A stretch of DNA of 64,000 nucleotides from Tetrapisispora phaffii CBS 4417 (GCF_000236905.1 NC_016534.1:124001-188000), one strand, 5' to 3'; counted from the stretch's first letter, positions 1-10,582 are shown. Notes: a model not told the origin generated them from the sequence alone. Numbers and translations: made by a program.

Positions 1-61
1 AATGGTATATCGTAATCTAGCTCTTGTTAAGCTTATATTACAACAAGAACACAAATTAGAC

Positions 62-135
62 GGTTTCGTGGTCTAGTCGGTTATGGCATCTGCTTAACAC
101 GCAGAACGTCCCCAGTTCGATCCTGGGCGAAATCA
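62..135 (+). tRNA. tRNA-Val (anticodon AAC)
   Basis: Complete 74-nt cloverleaf without an intron. The acceptor arms GGTTTCG and CGAAATC pair and are followed by discriminator A at 135. The anticodon stem CTGC/GCAG closes a loop reading TTAACAC, so the anticodon is AAC. The T arm carries the box B sequence GTTCGATCC and the D arm carries the box A region, the internal RNA polymerase III promoter. CCA is not encoded, as usual for eukaryotes. Confidence 0.96.
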
Positions 136-1330
136 TTAATTTGTTTTTTACTTTTCCTTTTACGGTAAACAGCTCCTCATATTCGTTCTTTCAGGTGCCC
201 TTCTCTCTTACAAAACTGCCCTATATCACCTATCTCTGAACATTACCAACCGTAATAAGATAACACACAATGAAATCAACTGAAATAAGAGAACGTCAGT
301 TACACGGCGAATCCTATCATTTCGAATGGTCCGTCTGCCACACAACATGTTCGACCAAGCCAAGAAGTACACACAGTTACAAGGTCGTAATGTGTGCCAT
401 TACCTAAGTCTATTGAGTGATGTGATGTGATGTGATGGGTGGAAACGGTGTCGGGTAACGCAACTCTGACGGCTGTATTTTCCAAAAGGGGAATCACGTG
501 TGTGCGGGTGTCTGTGTGTAAAATATTGGTCTGCGGAAATATAACACACCGCCATGAACCAGGTGTAGTGGGCGTTCCCACGGATGTACCGTTGCGCTGG
601 GCTCTCCACTTTCTTTCTGCGGTAGAGTGTTAGCCAAAACAGACAGCTCATCGCGCACAGCAATTGCATAGACATTGTCATCCTTACGTGCAGTTGTCTG
701 CGACGAGTTCCAAGAATGGTTGTACACACGATTCAACGGCAAACGACTGCGCAAACACAAAGCATAAGAGAATGCTCGCACACATGTCTTATGCGGGATG
801 ATCTCCGTCTTTGTGTGTGTCTGTATTTCTATTTTTGATAAATTACGTAGTGGTTCGTTTCTATGGATAAAAAATACAAACTATTTAAAAATATCCAAAT
901 AAAAAAAGACGGCAGTATATAAAGATATTATATAAACTTATGATTACAAATATTGAAAATCAAATCTATAAATATTAGATTATTAATTGTTGTTTCAATA
1001 ATTATTGTATGTCTATATAATTACACTTGTACACATACAGGCAAGCAAGTACAGTTGTTTATTTAGAGGAGTTGTTTTCGTTATTGTATCCTTTCTTTAA
1101 AACCTATTGTATTAGTAAACATTGCAATTCAATACACCTCCCCTTTACAGAGCTTAATCTACTGGTGTATCTTTTAAATTGTATACACATAGAGTGGAAC
1201 CTTTTTTTTCCATTTTTTAAGAAAGAGATAAGAAAAAAGAACAATATTTGTGTGCGTGAACGTGTGGCCCTGTTTTAGTTTTGTATATGTATTTTAAAAT
1301 CAATAATAGATTGTATAACAAAATTATAAC
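136..1330. other. Intergenic region upstream of RCK2-like gene
   Basis: No convincing gene; the short ORFs here lack family resemblance. A GC-richer stretch from about 300 to 820 holds a GTGAT tetra-repeat (417-436), a Reb1-type motif CGGGTAA (452-458), a stress-element core AGGGG (487-491) and an E-box CACGTG (495-500). From about 840 to 1330 the sequence is AT-rich and probably contains the core promoter and leader of the kinase gene. The assignment of these motifs to RCK2 is inference; they lie over 800 bases from its start. Confidence 0.6.
452..500. promoter_or_regulatory. Reb1, STRE and Cbf1-type motifs in one 50-bp block
   Basis: TCGGGTAAC (Reb1 core CGGGTAA at 452-458), AGGGG at 487-491 (Msn2/4 stress element core) and AATCACGTG ending at 500 (Cbf1 E-box) lie within 50 bp. 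The kinase gene downstream is of a stress-signalling family, which makes a stress element plausible, but each core is short and could occur by chance. Confidence 0.4.
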
Positions 1331-3088
1331 ATGTTTAAATTAAAGACATTTTTTGGTAAGAAAAAACAAGATATAAAAGAATCAGGGGATTCAATCAAAA
1401 AACAACAACCAATTGTAAATAATGACAAAAAATCAAATGTTGATAATATAAATAATGCAAATACAGATGGATCGACATCAAGTTTATCGAAAACTAGTTT
1501 ATCGAGTTCTATTGTCGCAGAAGGAGATGATATAGCTGTAGTTAATAACAAGGACAGTAGTAGAAAAGTACCTGATGAATCAGTTCCACCACGTACTACA
1601 AAAAGGGAACATATTGATATTGATCTTGTCAGTAGTGGTTCGAATATATCAAATGCTGATTTACTATCAGGTGACGACGACGACGACGATAGTCAACTGA
1701 ATATCCCAGATGCGATATTTATCGAACAAAACGAATTGAAAGGGTATAAATTAATAAACAAAATTGGTACCGGTGCCTTTTCAAAAGTGTTCAGGGCTAT
1801 TCCTTCAAAGGAAACATTCGTTAATAAACATTATAATGAAGTCGCTATAAAAGTGATTAAAAAAGATGACTTAGCATCGATTACAGGTAATACTAGTGCA
1901 TCTAGTATTAATCACAATGATAAATCTTTGAAAAATCAAAAAAACACAAAAAGTTCATCAAGAGAACAAGTATTAAAAGAAGTGGCCATTCACCAAGCTG
2001 TCTCTACAAATTGTGAGAATATTGTTTCTTTCGTAGAGTTTCAAGAAAGTGAAGGTTATTATTATATTGTACAAGAATTATTAAGCGGTGGTGAGATTTT
2101 CAGTGAAATTGTTAGATTAACTTATTTCAGTGAAGATTTAGCAAGGCATGTCATAAAACAATTAGCAATAGCTGTGAAACATTTACATTCAATGGGTGTT
2201 GTTCATCGTGATATTAAACCCGAGAATCTTTTATTTGAAACAATTGACTTTGTTCCTTCAAAGAAACCACAGCTAAGAAAATCAGATGATCCCAATACTA
2301 AAGTCGATGAAGGTGAATTCACTATCAACGTCGGTGCCGGTAGTATTGGTACAGTTAAATTAGTTGATTTTGGCTTGTCTAAACAAATACATTCAGCAAA
2401 CACTCAGACTCCATGTGGTACCATTGGTTACACAGCTCCAGAAGTTGTTAAGGATGAAAAATACTCAATGAAAGTTGATATGTGGGGGATTGGTTGTGTT
2501 TTATATACGATACTGTGTGGGTTCCCGCCATTTTATGATGAAAAAATTAATGTCCTAACTGAAAAGATTGCAAATGGTAACTTCACATTTTTAAATCCAT
2601 GGTGGGATGAAATTAGTGATGGTGCTAAGCATGCGGTTTCTAAATTACTAGAAGTGAACCCAGAGAACAGATATGATGCAGATGAATTTCTAAATGATCC
2701 ATGGTTGAACAATTACGACTGTTTAAAGAACCACCCTGAACATCAAAACGAATTAGTCGCAAAACAACAAATGCTGCAAAAGAAGAAGAAACGCATGTTG
2801 AAGAAAGTATTGCAAAAGGACAACTCAATATTGTATTCCCCAGCAGCTGTTGCCATGAGAGATGCATTCGACATCAGTAATGCAGTACAAAGAATTGAAG
2901 ATGATAGATTCAATATGAACAAAACGCTTGATGAATTGAATGAGGAAGAGGAATTGGATATCCAATTTGACAACAGCAAGGCTAACCCATTCAACGTTAA
3001 TAAACTAGAAGAGGATATGTTTGAATTGAAATTAAATACATCCACAATTATAAACAGAAGGAAGAATAAAAACGCCCCATTAGCATAA
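1331..3088 (+). CDS. RCK2: Rck1/Rck2-like MAP kinase-activated protein kinase
   Basis: Serine/threonine kinase of 585 residues, of the CaMK-like Rck family that acts downstream of the Hog1 MAP kinase in osmotic and oxidative stress. S. cerevisiae Rck2 has about 610 residues. The N-terminal 130 residues are Ser/Asp/Asn-rich and probably disordered. The kinase domain spans about 139-455, with the glycine loop IGTGAFSKVF near 145, catalytic HRDIKPENLL (D294), DFG (346-348) and CGTIGYTAPE. There are inserts after the ATP-binding lysine region and before DFG, a family trait. The tail has a Lys-rich run (KKKKRMLKK) and the conserved SPAAVAMRDAFDISNAVQRI. It is followed by YEF3 and SSP120, the same order as YLR248W-YLR249W-YLR250W, which favours RCK2 over RCK1. 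The ATG at 1331 gives the full domain. Confidence 0.9.
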   Translation: MFKLKTFFGKKKQDIKESGDSIKKQQPIVNNDKKSNVDNINNANTDGSTSSLSKTSLSSSIVAEGDDIAVVNNKDSSRKVPDESVPPRTTKREHIDIDLVSSGSNISNADLLSGDDDDDDSQLNIPDAIFIEQNELKGYKLINKIGTGAFSKVFRAIPSKETFVNKHYNEVAIKVIKKDDLASITGNTSASSINHNDKSLKNQKNTKSSSREQVLKEVAIHQAVSTNCENIVSFVEFQESEGYYYIVQELLSGGEIFSEIVRLTYFSEDLARHVIKQLAIAVKHLHSMGVVHRDIKPENLLFETIDFVPSKKPQLRKSDDPNTKVDEGEFTINVGAGSIGTVKLVDFGLSKQIHSANTQTPCGTIGYTAPEVVKDEKYSMKVDMWGIGCVLYTILCGFPPFYDEKINVLTEKIANGNFTFLNPWWDEISDGAKHAVSKLLEVNPENRYDADEFLNDPWLNNYDCLKNHPEHQNELVAKQQMLQKKKKRMLKKVLQKDNSILYSPAAVAMRDAFDISNAVQRIEDDRFNMNKTLDELNEEEELDIQFDNSKANPFNVNKLEEDMFELKLNTSTIINRRKNKNAPLA

Positions 3089-3762
3089 CTTTAGTAACTT
3101 TTATGCATGTGCGTGTGTGCTTATGACACAACCTCTTAAGATCGAGAAAAAAACCCTACTTACTCACATTTGTCTTCGTAAGATAAGGACAAAGAACCAA
3201 ATGAAACCTACTGCATAATATTTTTTTTCTCAATAAGGAGCAAGACAAACCTTAGCAAACCCACACCAATCATTATCATAAGCAGTACATACACTAAAGA
3301 TATATATAGTAAAATTCATATTTATTCAATAATAATATTTGTAACCTGGGGTTGTAGGATAGTCTGGCATTGTGAGAATGTAAAACCACGATTTTTGAAT
3401 GACTGCCAAATTACCTAAACAGGAAAATAATATTGTTTTTTATATTTTTTATTTTTTTGGAAAAAGTTGTTTTTTCCAAAAAAACACAAAAAACAACACG
3501 ACATGCTGAAAAGTGAAAAAAAGTGTTGGCTATAATAGCACCAACGCAGCGGGAGTTGAGATACCGCTGCCGGTGGCCGTTCTCTGCGCCCTTGTACTGC
3601 GAAGCCCGGAGAGTGTGCCAGTGAACACAGCCGATAACAAACGTGGGTGCTTGGAGAATGGCGCGGGTACTTAGCATTGACACGCACCTAGGCGCTCCGC
3701 ACAAGCCGGACGTGCCGAACAGTCCCCTCCTGGTCGCGTGCGCAGCTGCTACGTGTCCCGGT

Positions 3763-4004
3763 GCAAAAAGAAACGCCACCAATTCGGAGCCGCAGGAAGC
3801 GTCGTTTCTTTTATTCAGACGCCAGCGCCAGCCGTCTAAGCATCGACGCAGTCATGTCCGGTCTTCGAAATCGGCAAAAAGAAAAGAGAAACAGCGCAGC
3901 ATTGTTGTTTCTTTTTGCAAGAACGCACTCAGCCATCGCTGCGCTTCTGTCTCCGCCGATCACAATGCCTCGCGTGCGCACAGGCACAGAACCGTAAAAA
4001 GAAA
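3763..4004. repeat. Repeated GCAAAAAGAAA motif in the YEF3 upstream island
   Basis: The 11-mer GCAAAAAGAAA occurs at 3763-3773 and 3874-3884, its exact reverse complement at 3908-3918, and a one-base variant GTAAAAAGAAA at 3994-4004. All four lie within 242 bp of GC-rich sequence. Spacing and mixed orientation suggest factor-binding sites rather than a tandem repeat. I do not recognise the factor. Confidence 0.5.
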
Positions 4005-4173
4005 TAAAAACAAGCCCGCATCCCTGCTGGCCTGTCTGCCACCCCGTTCGTTCCGCCAACAACACTGAAAGAAAAACAGGCAGCACACACACACGCCTCG
4101 CTCTCCGCCGCTCGCTCTCCGCCCGCTCGCTCGCACTCCCGAAATGGCAATTGCCCGAAAAAGGAAAAATAGT

Positions 4174-4192
4174 CGATGAGATGAAAATTTTT
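4174..4192 (+). promoter_or_regulatory. Joined PAC and RRPE elements upstream of YEF3
   Basis: CGATGAGATGA (PAC, 4174-4184) runs straight into TGAAAATTTTT (RRPE, 4182-4192). This pair marks ribosome-biogenesis and translation genes in Saccharomycetaceae, where it is read by Dot6/Tod6 and Stb3 under TORC1 control. It lies about 390 bp before the YEF3 start codon. The match is visible in sequence; the function is inferred. Confidence 0.6.
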
Positions 4193-4578
4193 ATTTTCAT
4201 TCAATTTTTCAACTCTTAACCATTTCGTAATTGCTCTCTATAATTTAATGCCTTGGAATTTTTTTCCTCATAACAACAGTATATGTATCTCTGATATTTT
4301 ATATAACTCATCTCTGATACTAATTAACAAATAAGTCTACTAAAATTTTTTTATTTTGTTTTCTTTCTTCAATTATTTATTCTTCTTATCATATATATAT
4401 ATATGTATCTATCAATTAATTATATTTTTATATTAACTTATTACAGTCTGGCTCTTGTTGTATATCTGTTTCTTGCACTCTCGTTCATATATTTTCTTGT
4501 CTTTCTTGGTTTTTGGTGTTTTCATTTCGAAAAGAGACCGTGTAACGAATCGCCAAAACTCAAACATACATAGTAATA

Positions 4579-7500
4579 ATGTCTGATTCTGAACAATCCG
4601 TTAAAGTTCTAAATGAACTTTTCGAAAAATTGTCTGTTGCTACTCCAGAAACAAGAGGTGAAGTCTCCGTTGAGGTTTCTTCCTTCTTAAACGGTGGTAT
4701 CATTGAACACGATATTCCAGAACAATTCTTTGCTCAATTGAACAAAGCTTTGAAAGATAAGAAGGTTGCTGCCAACGCTTTATCTGCTATCGCCCATATT
4801 GCTAGCGAAGCTAACTTGTCTCCATCTGTTGAACCATACATTGTTGCTACTGTTCCAGAAATCTGTGCCAAGTGTGGTGACAAAGATAAGGACGTCCAGG
4901 CTTTGGCTTCCGATGCTTTGGTTGCCGTTGTCAAGGCCATCAACCCAGTTGCTGTCAAGGTCTTGTTACCTCACTTAACCAACGCTTTGTCTTCCACCAA
5001 CAAATGGCAAGAAAAGATCTCTATTTTGGCTGCCATTTCTGCTTTGGTCGACACTGCTAAGACCCAAGTTGCTTTAAGAATGCCTGAGTTAATCCCAGTC
5101 TTGTCTGAAGCCATGTGGGACACCAAGAAGGAAGTCAAGGACGCTGCTACTGCCACCATCGCCAAGGCTACCGAAACCGTCGAAAACAAGGATATCGAAA
5201 AGTTTATTCCAAAGTTGATCGCCTGTATCGCTGATCCAAATCAAGTTACAGAAACTGTCCATTTGTTAGGTGCTACTACTTTCGTTGCCGAAGTTACTCC
5301 AGCTACTTTATCCGTTATGGTTCCATTATTAGCCAGAGGTTTAGCTGAAAGAGAAACCTCCATCAAGCGTAAAGCTGCTGTCATTATCGATAACATGTGT
5401 AAGTTAGTCGAAGACCCACAAGTTGTCGCTCCTTTCTTAGGTAAATTATTACCAGGTTTGAAGAATAACTTCGCTACCATTGCTGATCCAGAAGCTAGAG
5501 AAGTTACTTTAAGAGGTCTAAAGACTTTAAGAAGAGTCGGTAACGTCGGTGAAAACGATGAATTACCAGAAGTTTCTCACGCTGGTGATGTCAAGACTAC
5601 TTCCGCTGTCTTAAGAAACTTATTGAAGGACGTCAAGATTGCTCCAAGATTCGAAATTGTTGTCGAATACGTTGCTGCTATGGGTGCTGATTTAATTGAT
5701 GAAAGAGTTATTGACCAACAAGCTTGGTTCGTTAACATCTTACAATACATGACTATTTTCTTACACGAAAGAGAAGCCAAGGACATCTTAGATGACTTCA
5801 GAAAATTAGCTGTTGACAACATCCCAGTTGGTCCAAACTTCGACGAAGAAGAAGATGAAGGTGAAGATTTATGTAACTGTGAGTTCTCCCTAGCTTACGG
5901 TGCTAAGATCTTATTAAACAAGACTCAATTAAGATTAAAGAGAGGTGTTAGATACGGTTTATGTGGTCCAAATGGTGCTGGTAAATCTACTCTAATGAGA
6001 GCTATTGCTAACGGTCAAGTTGACGGTTTCCCAACTCAAGAAGAATGTAGAACCGTTTACGTTGAACACGATATCGATGGTACTCACGCTGACACTTCCG
6101 TCGTTGACTTCGTCTTCGAAGGTAATGTCGGTACCAAGGAAGTTATTGTAGCTAAATTAATTGAATTCGGTTTCACCGATGAAATGATTAACATGCCAAT
6201 TTCCGCTCTATCCGGTGGTTGGAAGATGAAGTTAGCTTTAGCTAGAGCCGTCTTAAAGAACGCTGATATCTTATTATTAGATGAACCAACTAACCATTTA
6301 GATACTGTTAACGTCGCTTGGTTAGAAAACTACTTAAACACTTGTGGTATCACATCTATTAACATTTCCCATGACTCAGGTTTCTTAGACAACGTTTGTC
6401 AATACATTATCAACTACGAAGGTTTGAAATTAAGAAAATACAGAGGTAACATGACTGAATTCGTTAAGAAGTGCCCAACTGCTCAAGCTTACTTCGAATT
6501 GGCCGCTTCTGACTTGGAATTCAGATTCCCAGAACCAGGTTACTTAGAAGGTGTCAAGACTAAGCAAAAGGCTATTGTCAAGGTCTCCAACATGACTTTC
6601 CAATACCCAGGTACTTCCAAGCCACAAATCTCTGACATTTCTTTCCAATGTTCCTTATCTTCCAGAATTGCCGTCATTGGTCCAAATGGTGCTGGTAAGT
6701 CCACTTTGATTAACGTCTTAACTGGTGAATTATTGCCAACTGAAGGTGAAGTCTACACTCACGAAAATTGTAGAATTGCCTACATTAAGCAACATGCTTT
6801 CGCTCATATCGAATCCCATTTAGACAAAACTCCATCTGAATATATCCAATGGAGATTCCAAACCGGTGAAGATAGAGAAACCATGGACAGAGCTAACAGA
6901 CAGATCAACGAAAGTGATGCTGAAGCTATGAACAAGATCTTCAAGATTGAGGGTACTCCAAGAAGAATTCAAGAAATTCTATCGAGAAGAAAGTTCAAGA
7001 ACACTTACGAATATGAATGTTCTTTCTACTTAGGTGAAAACATAGGTATGAAATCCGAAAGATGGGTTCCAATGATGTCTGTTGACAACGCTTGGATTCC
7101 AAGAGGTGAATTAGTCGAATCTCATTCTAAGATGGTTGCTGAAGTTGATATGAAGGAAGCTTTAGCTTCTGGTCAATTCCGTCCATTAACCAGAAAGGAA
7201 ATTGAAGAACATTGTGCCATGTTAGGTCTAGATGCTGAATTAGTTTCCCATTCCAGAATCAGAGGTTTATCTGGTGGTCAAAAAGTTAAGTTAGTCTTAG
7301 CTGCTGGTACTTGGCAAAGACCTCATTTAATTGTCTTAGATGAACCAACTAACTATCTAGACAGAGATTCCTTAGGTGCTTTATCCAAGGCTTTGAAGGC
7401 TTTCGAAGGTGGTGTTATTATCATTACTCACTCTGCTGAATTCACCAAGGATTTAACTGAAGAAGTCTGGGCCGTCAAGGACGGTATCATGACTCCATCT

Positions 7501-7713
7501 GGTCATAACTGGGTTACCGGTCAAGGTGCTGGTCCAAGAATCGAAAAGAAGGATGACGAAGGTGACAAATTCGATGCTATGGGTAACAAGATCGCTAGTG
7601 CCAAGAAGAAGAGTAAGTTATCTTCTGCTGAATTAAGAAAGAAGAAGAAGGAAAGAATGAAGAAGAAGAAGGAATTAGGTGATGCTTACGTTTCATCCGA
7701 TGAAGATTTCTAA
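4579..7713 (+). CDS. YEF3: Translation elongation factor eEF3
   Basis: Fungal-specific ABC-F ATPase that helps release E-site tRNA from the ribosome at each elongation cycle; essential in yeast. The 1044 residues equal the S. cerevisiae Yef3 length. HEAT repeats fill about the first 320 residues, followed by a four-helix bundle. ABC1 has Walker [10 protein letters not shown] at 463-471, signature LSGGW and Walker [13 protein letters not shown]2 has Walker A at 701-709, a chromodomain-like insert and LSGGQ with LDEPTNYLD. The C-terminus is a Lys-rich tail ending in acidic residues. Codon use is strongly biased, as expected for a very abundant protein. Leucine codons switch abruptly from TTG-rich to almost all TTA near position 5250. 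YEF3 and HEF3 are duplicates in S. cerevisiae; synteny with RCK2 and SSP120 favours YEF3. Confidence 0.98.
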   Translation: MSDSEQSVKVLNELFEKLSVATPETRGEVSVEVSSFLNGGIIEHDIPEQFFAQLNKALKDKKVAANALSAIAHIASEANLSPSVEPYIVATVPEICAKCGDKDKDVQALASDALVAVVKAINPVAVKVLLPHLTNALSSTNKWQEKISILAAISALVDTAKTQVALRMPELIPVLSEAMWDTKKEVKDAATATIAKATETVENKDIEKFIPKLIACIADPNQVTETVHLLGATTFVAEVTPATLSVMVPLLARGLAERETSIKRKAAVIIDNMCKLVEDPQVVAPFLGKLLPGLKNNFATIADPEAREVTLRGLKTLRRVGNVGENDELPEVSHAGDVKTTSAVLRNLLKDVKIAPRFEIVVEYVAAMGADLIDERVIDQQAWFVNILQYMTIFLHEREAKDILDDFRKLAVDNIPVGPNFDEEEDEGEDLCNCEFSLAYGAKILLNKTQLRLKRGVRYGLCGPNGAGKSTLMRAIANGQVDGFPTQEECRTVYVEHDIDGTHADTSVVDFVFEGNVGTKEVIVAKLIEFGFTDEMINMPISALSGGWKMKLALARAVLKNADILLLDEPTNHLDTVNVAWLENYLNTCGITSINISHDSGFLDNVCQYIINYEGLKLRKYRGNMTEFVKKCPTAQAYFELAASDLEFRFPEPGYLEGVKTKQKAIVKVSNMTFQYPGTSKPQISDISFQCSLSSRIAVIGPNGAGKSTLINVLTGELLPTEGEVYTHENCRIAYIKQHAFAHIESHLDKTPSEYIQWRFQTGEDRETMDRANRQINESDAEAMNKIFKIEGTPRRIQEILSRRKFKNTYEYECSFYLGENIGMKSERWVPMMSVDNAWIPRGELVESHSKMVAEVDMKEALASGQFRPLTRKEIEEHCAMLGLDAELVSHSRIRGLSGGQKVKLVLAAGTWQRPHLIVLDEPTNYLDRDSLGALSKALKAFEGGVIIITHSAEFTKDLTEEVWAVKDGIMTPSGHNWVTGQGAGPRIEKKDDEGDKFDAMGNKIASAKKKSKLSSAELRKKKKERMKKKKELGDAYVSSDEDF

Positions 7714-8442
7714 CCTGCTTTCTGCTTTTAAAACTTCATTCATCTATTTGTAGGTACAATTACTAAGTAATAACCTATTCAAAATATGTTTTTATTCTGT
7801 ATATTGTTTTTATAATCACTTCATCTAAATTAATTTAATAAACTTAACCTTTTTATAAAAAGTCTATTTGTATTATCGTTATATATACGCATGATATGCA
7901 GGATTATTTCACCTCAAGAAGAATTGTGTAATAATCGTATACTGTTTTCTAAGAATAGTAACAAATACTTTTTCGAATATTCTTTTCTTTTACAGTGTAA
8001 CTTATCGATCACCAACCATCTAAATCAACATTCAATGATTAGAGTCAACTCTTAACATTGGCTACAAATTCTAATGAGCATTGAAACTTTAAAACTCAAA
8101 TATGAATTGAAATCGAACGTTCTTCAACTTTATTCTTTTTGATCTATGTATGGTTCTTGTCATAGGTAACTTATGCGCATAAAAATTTAAGAGACACTTT
8201 CATTTGAAATTTGAAGAAAATTGAAACGAAAACAATAGTATCAAATAGTTATATATATATATTTATATAACTATTTGATTGGTTTTGTAAGGCATAAGTT
8301 GTATTGATTTAAAAGCGACCACATTCTTCAATAGTGTTCTAGTGAAATATACCAATAAGCCGTAATTACTCATTTACTATTTGTTCAAAACCTTTTGGTC
8401 AAATTTAGGTTTAACTAGATCAGAAAATACAATTGGAATATA
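7714..8442. other. Intergenic region YEF3-SSP120
   Basis: AT-rich spacer holding the YEF3 terminator region and the SSP120 promoter. The only structured element I see is the inverted repeat at 8240-8279. No RNA gene is supported. Confidence 0.6.
8240..8279. repeat. Inverted repeat with 16-bp perfect arms
   Basis: Arms 8240-8255 (reading ATCAAATAGTTATATA) and 8264-8279 are exact reverse complements around an 8-base AT spacer. It lies about 165 bp upstream of the SSP120 start. It could form a hairpin, act as a terminator for upstream transcription, or hold paired factor sites. Confidence 0.75.
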
Positions 8443-9153
8443 ATGAAGCTTTCTAATATACTGTTACTAGGATCTAGCCTAGTGTTCAATATCGTGGCTG
8501 CCGATGTTGCTGCCAATAAAAATCCTGAAGTTAATGTCGAGGTTGAAACTCCACCAGAGGGTTTATCATGGGAAGAATGGCATATGCAGCATGAACATCA
8601 AATGAAAGAATATGATCCAGAGAGCTTTTTTGCATTACACGATATCAAGAAGAAAGGTTATTTTGATGACGACGATATCTTAGCATTGTATGGTTTGAAT
8701 CGTGGTGAAGTCGTTGGTAAAGGTGACGGTATGGGTGAACATGATAGTTCTGAACTTATAGATGAAGAAAATTCTAAAAGGGTTGTTACATTCATCAAGA
8801 AGTTATTAGATGTTGATGACGATAGCAGAATCGCTAAAGAAGAATATTTAGCTTTTGCTAAGAAAGGTCATAAATTCCCAGACTTGGGTGTTGGTGTTGG
8901 TCACCATGCTGACTTCGAATTAGAATACGAATTACATCATTGGAATAAATTCCATAGAGATACCGACCCTGATGTTAAGAATGTTCACAAAGAAGACATT
9001 GAACATGAACTATTACATCATTTCCATGAAATTGAACACGAAGAGAAAGTTCAAAGAGGCGCTTCTAAAGGTACTGTCATAACTGATGATGAATTGGAAT
9101 CAAGAATTGATATCAAGAACATTCCAAAGAAATTCAAGAATGGTTTCTTTTAA
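8443..9153 (+). CDS. SSP120: Ssp120-like EF-hand secretory pathway protein
   Basis: Protein of 236 residues (234 in S. cerevisiae) related to nucleobindin. Known Ssp120 is a lumenal partner of the lectin-like cargo receptor Emp47 in ER-Golgi transport. A signal peptide is visible at residues 1-20 (hydrophobic ILLLGSSLVFNIVAA, cut near Ala-Asp). Two EF-hands follow: a degenerate loop in HDIKKKGYFDDDD and a canonical 12-residue calcium loop DVDDDSRIAKEE. The rest is rich in His and acidic residues, with no membrane segment. It sits directly after YEF3, as YLR250W does in S. cerevisiae. Confidence 0.93.
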   Translation: MKLSNILLLGSSLVFNIVAADVAANKNPEVNVEVETPPEGLSWEEWHMQHEHQMKEYDPESFFALHDIKKKGYFDDDDILALYGLNRGEVVGKGDGMGEHDSSELIDEENSKRVVTFIKKLLDVDDDSRIAKEEYLAFAKKGHKFPDLGVGVGHHADFELEYELHHWNKFHRDTDPDVKNVHKEDIEHELLHHFHEIEHEEKVQRGASKGTVITDDELESRIDIKNIPKKFKNGFF

Positions 9154-9722
9154 GTATGAAAACTTAGCAAACAAATAAAAGAAAACATAAATCTATATGG
9201 TAACAACGTTAATGAGGAACAGTTACCAATAAAATCTCACCGTATGGCTCAATAAATATACTATTAACTGTTTCATATATTAATCATCGAGACGTTTGTT
9301 CTTTTTTCCCACTTATATTCAATATACTACTACATAATGTTTCATACAATTAATAACAATTTTTTAAATGGTATACCTTTAAGAAGGTACTACAAGTGAT
9401 GAGAATGATCTTCATCTTATCATAGACTAAGTTGAATGACTACTGAAAGGCAGTTGTCATCAAAATTGTCCTTCAAATCAATAAATTAAGTCGATGCAAT
9501 GACCTGATTTCTTTGTTACACAGCGCAGTTTTATTTTCCATTCTTCAACGAAGTGAAAAACTTGCTAATAAATTATATTTATTTTGATATATCTTTATAA
9601 CTTGTTAAAACTAGTTTCCACTAACTTGATATTGTCTGTAGTTACATTAACGTTGTTATCCCAATTTCGATCAAACGTCCCCCCAGGTACACTACTAGAT
9701 TCAATCTGTTTTATTTTTAAAA
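9154..9722. other. Intergenic region SSP120-PYP1
   Basis: AT-rich sequence with no supported gene. It holds a weak box C/D-like arrangement (GTGATGA at 9396-9402, CTGA at 9443 and 9504), but the terminal stem is poor and no rRNA target is evident, so no snoRNA is called. The 3' end near 9680 has a C-rich run before the PYP1 start. Confidence 0.5.
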
Positions 9723-10448
9723 ATGGTTAAGAGTGTTATTTTTACTGATTTTGATGGTACCATCACTTTACAAGATTCCAACGATCATTTGGTCGATTCC
9801 ACTGGTATTGGTAAGGAAAGAAGATTGAAGATATTTGAAGGTATAATCGATGGCAGTAAGACTTTCAGAGAAGCCTTTACCGAAATGATGGATTCAGTGA
9901 AGCTTCCATACGAAGATTGTATCAAGATCTTGGAAAAAGATATTTCACTAGATCCAGGTTTCAAAGACACTTTTAATTGGGCTCAAGAAAATAATGTGCC
10001 TATCATTGTTGTCTCTAGTGGTACTGCCGCAATTATTCGTCATTTAATTGGCAAGTTCTTGGGTGAAGAAAACTTAGATAAGCTTGACATTGTTGCCAAC
10101 GACATTGAATATTCCGATGATGGTGAATGGCACGTCAAGTACAGAGATGAAACTGGATTCGGTCACGATAAATCCAGAACGATCACTGAATACAAGAACA
10201 AATTTGAAGCTCAATTGAAAGCTGGTGAAGAAAGACCAACCTACTTCTACTGTGGTGATGGTGTTTCTGATTTAAGTGCCGCTAAGGAATGTGACCTTTT
10301 ATTTGCCAGAGCAGGTAAAGATCTAATCACTTATTGTAAGAACGAAAATGTCCCATACCATGAATTCACCACTTTTGCTGACATCCTAGCAGGCATGAAA
10401 CAAGTTCTAAATGGTGAAAAGACCGTAGTTCAATTGATGGACAATTAA
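9723..10448 (+). CDS. PYP1: HAD-family sugar/polyol phosphate phosphatase (YNL010W-like)
   Basis: Haloacid dehalogenase-type phosphatase of 241 residues, matching S. cerevisiae YNL010W (Pyp1), which is reported to dephosphorylate polyol and sugar phosphates as a metabolite clean-up enzyme. HAD motif I is FTDFDGTIT at residues 7-15, with the nucleophile and acid/base aspartates two residues apart. Motif II is the VVSSGT region, and motif IV is the acidic GDGVSDLSAA segment. No signal peptide or membrane segment is visible, so it is cytosolic. The next gene, LST8, corresponds to YNL006W, in keeping with a chromosome XIV origin. Confidence 0.87.
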   Translation: MVKSVIFTDFDGTITLQDSNDHLVDSTGIGKERRLKIFEGIIDGSKTFREAFTEMMDSVKLPYEDCIKILEKDISLDPGFKDTFNWAQENNVPIIVVSSGTAAIIRHLIGKFLGEENLDKLDIVANDIEYSDDGEWHVKYRDETGFGHDKSRTITEYKNKFEAQLKAGEERPTYFYCGDGVSDLSAAKECDLLFARAGKDLITYCKNENVPYHEFTTFADILAGMKQVLNGEKTVVQLMDN

Positions 10449-10582
10449 AAACCTAAATGGTTTCGATTTTCCTTTATACCACACAAATAAACGAACGATT
10501 CTTATCGCTGAACTCTCAAAGGTATGCACTAATGTTTAATATGATCCAATAATGATACACCACATATATAGATAGCTACAAT

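Larger units (their letters stand above)
3089..4578. other. Long spacer between RCK2 and YEF3 with a GC-rich island
   Basis: There is no gene I can support. Positions 3089-3537 are AT-rich RCK2 3' flank. From about 3538 to 4145 the sequence becomes strikingly GC-rich and contains overlapping spurious ORFs on both strands. From 4146 to 4578 it is T-rich, with a TATA-like (AT)n tract near 4389 and a pyrimidine-rich leader, typical of a highly expressed yeast promoter. The island could be upstream activating sequence for YEF3 or hide a structured RNA; I could not match it to SRP, RNase P or MRP RNA. Confidence 0.55.

Noticed and set aside
495..500. CACGTG sites as possible centromere CDEI elements (also at 10857, 19007, 61426)
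   Set aside because: None is followed by an AT-rich 80-bp CDEII and a CDEIII-like sequence with the CCG core.
300..781. Several overlapping ORFs of 64-109 codons upstream of RCK2
   Set aside because: They overlap on both strands in a GC-richer block and show no family resemblance; composition explains them.
3438..3448. Exact match to the S. cerevisiae ARS consensus (TTTTATATTTT)
   Set aside because: In DNA this AT-rich such matches are common; without a B element or comparative data an origin cannot be claimed.
3411..4204. ORFs of 78-141 codons in the RCK2-YEF3 spacer
   Set aside because: Arg/Ser/Cys-rich translations on both strands of a GC-rich island, typical of chance frames.
9396..9507. 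Box C/D snoRNA-like arrangement between SSP120 and PYP1
   Set aside because: C box GTGATGA and D box CTGA are present, but the terminal stem is weak and the guide segments did not match rRNA that I could recall.
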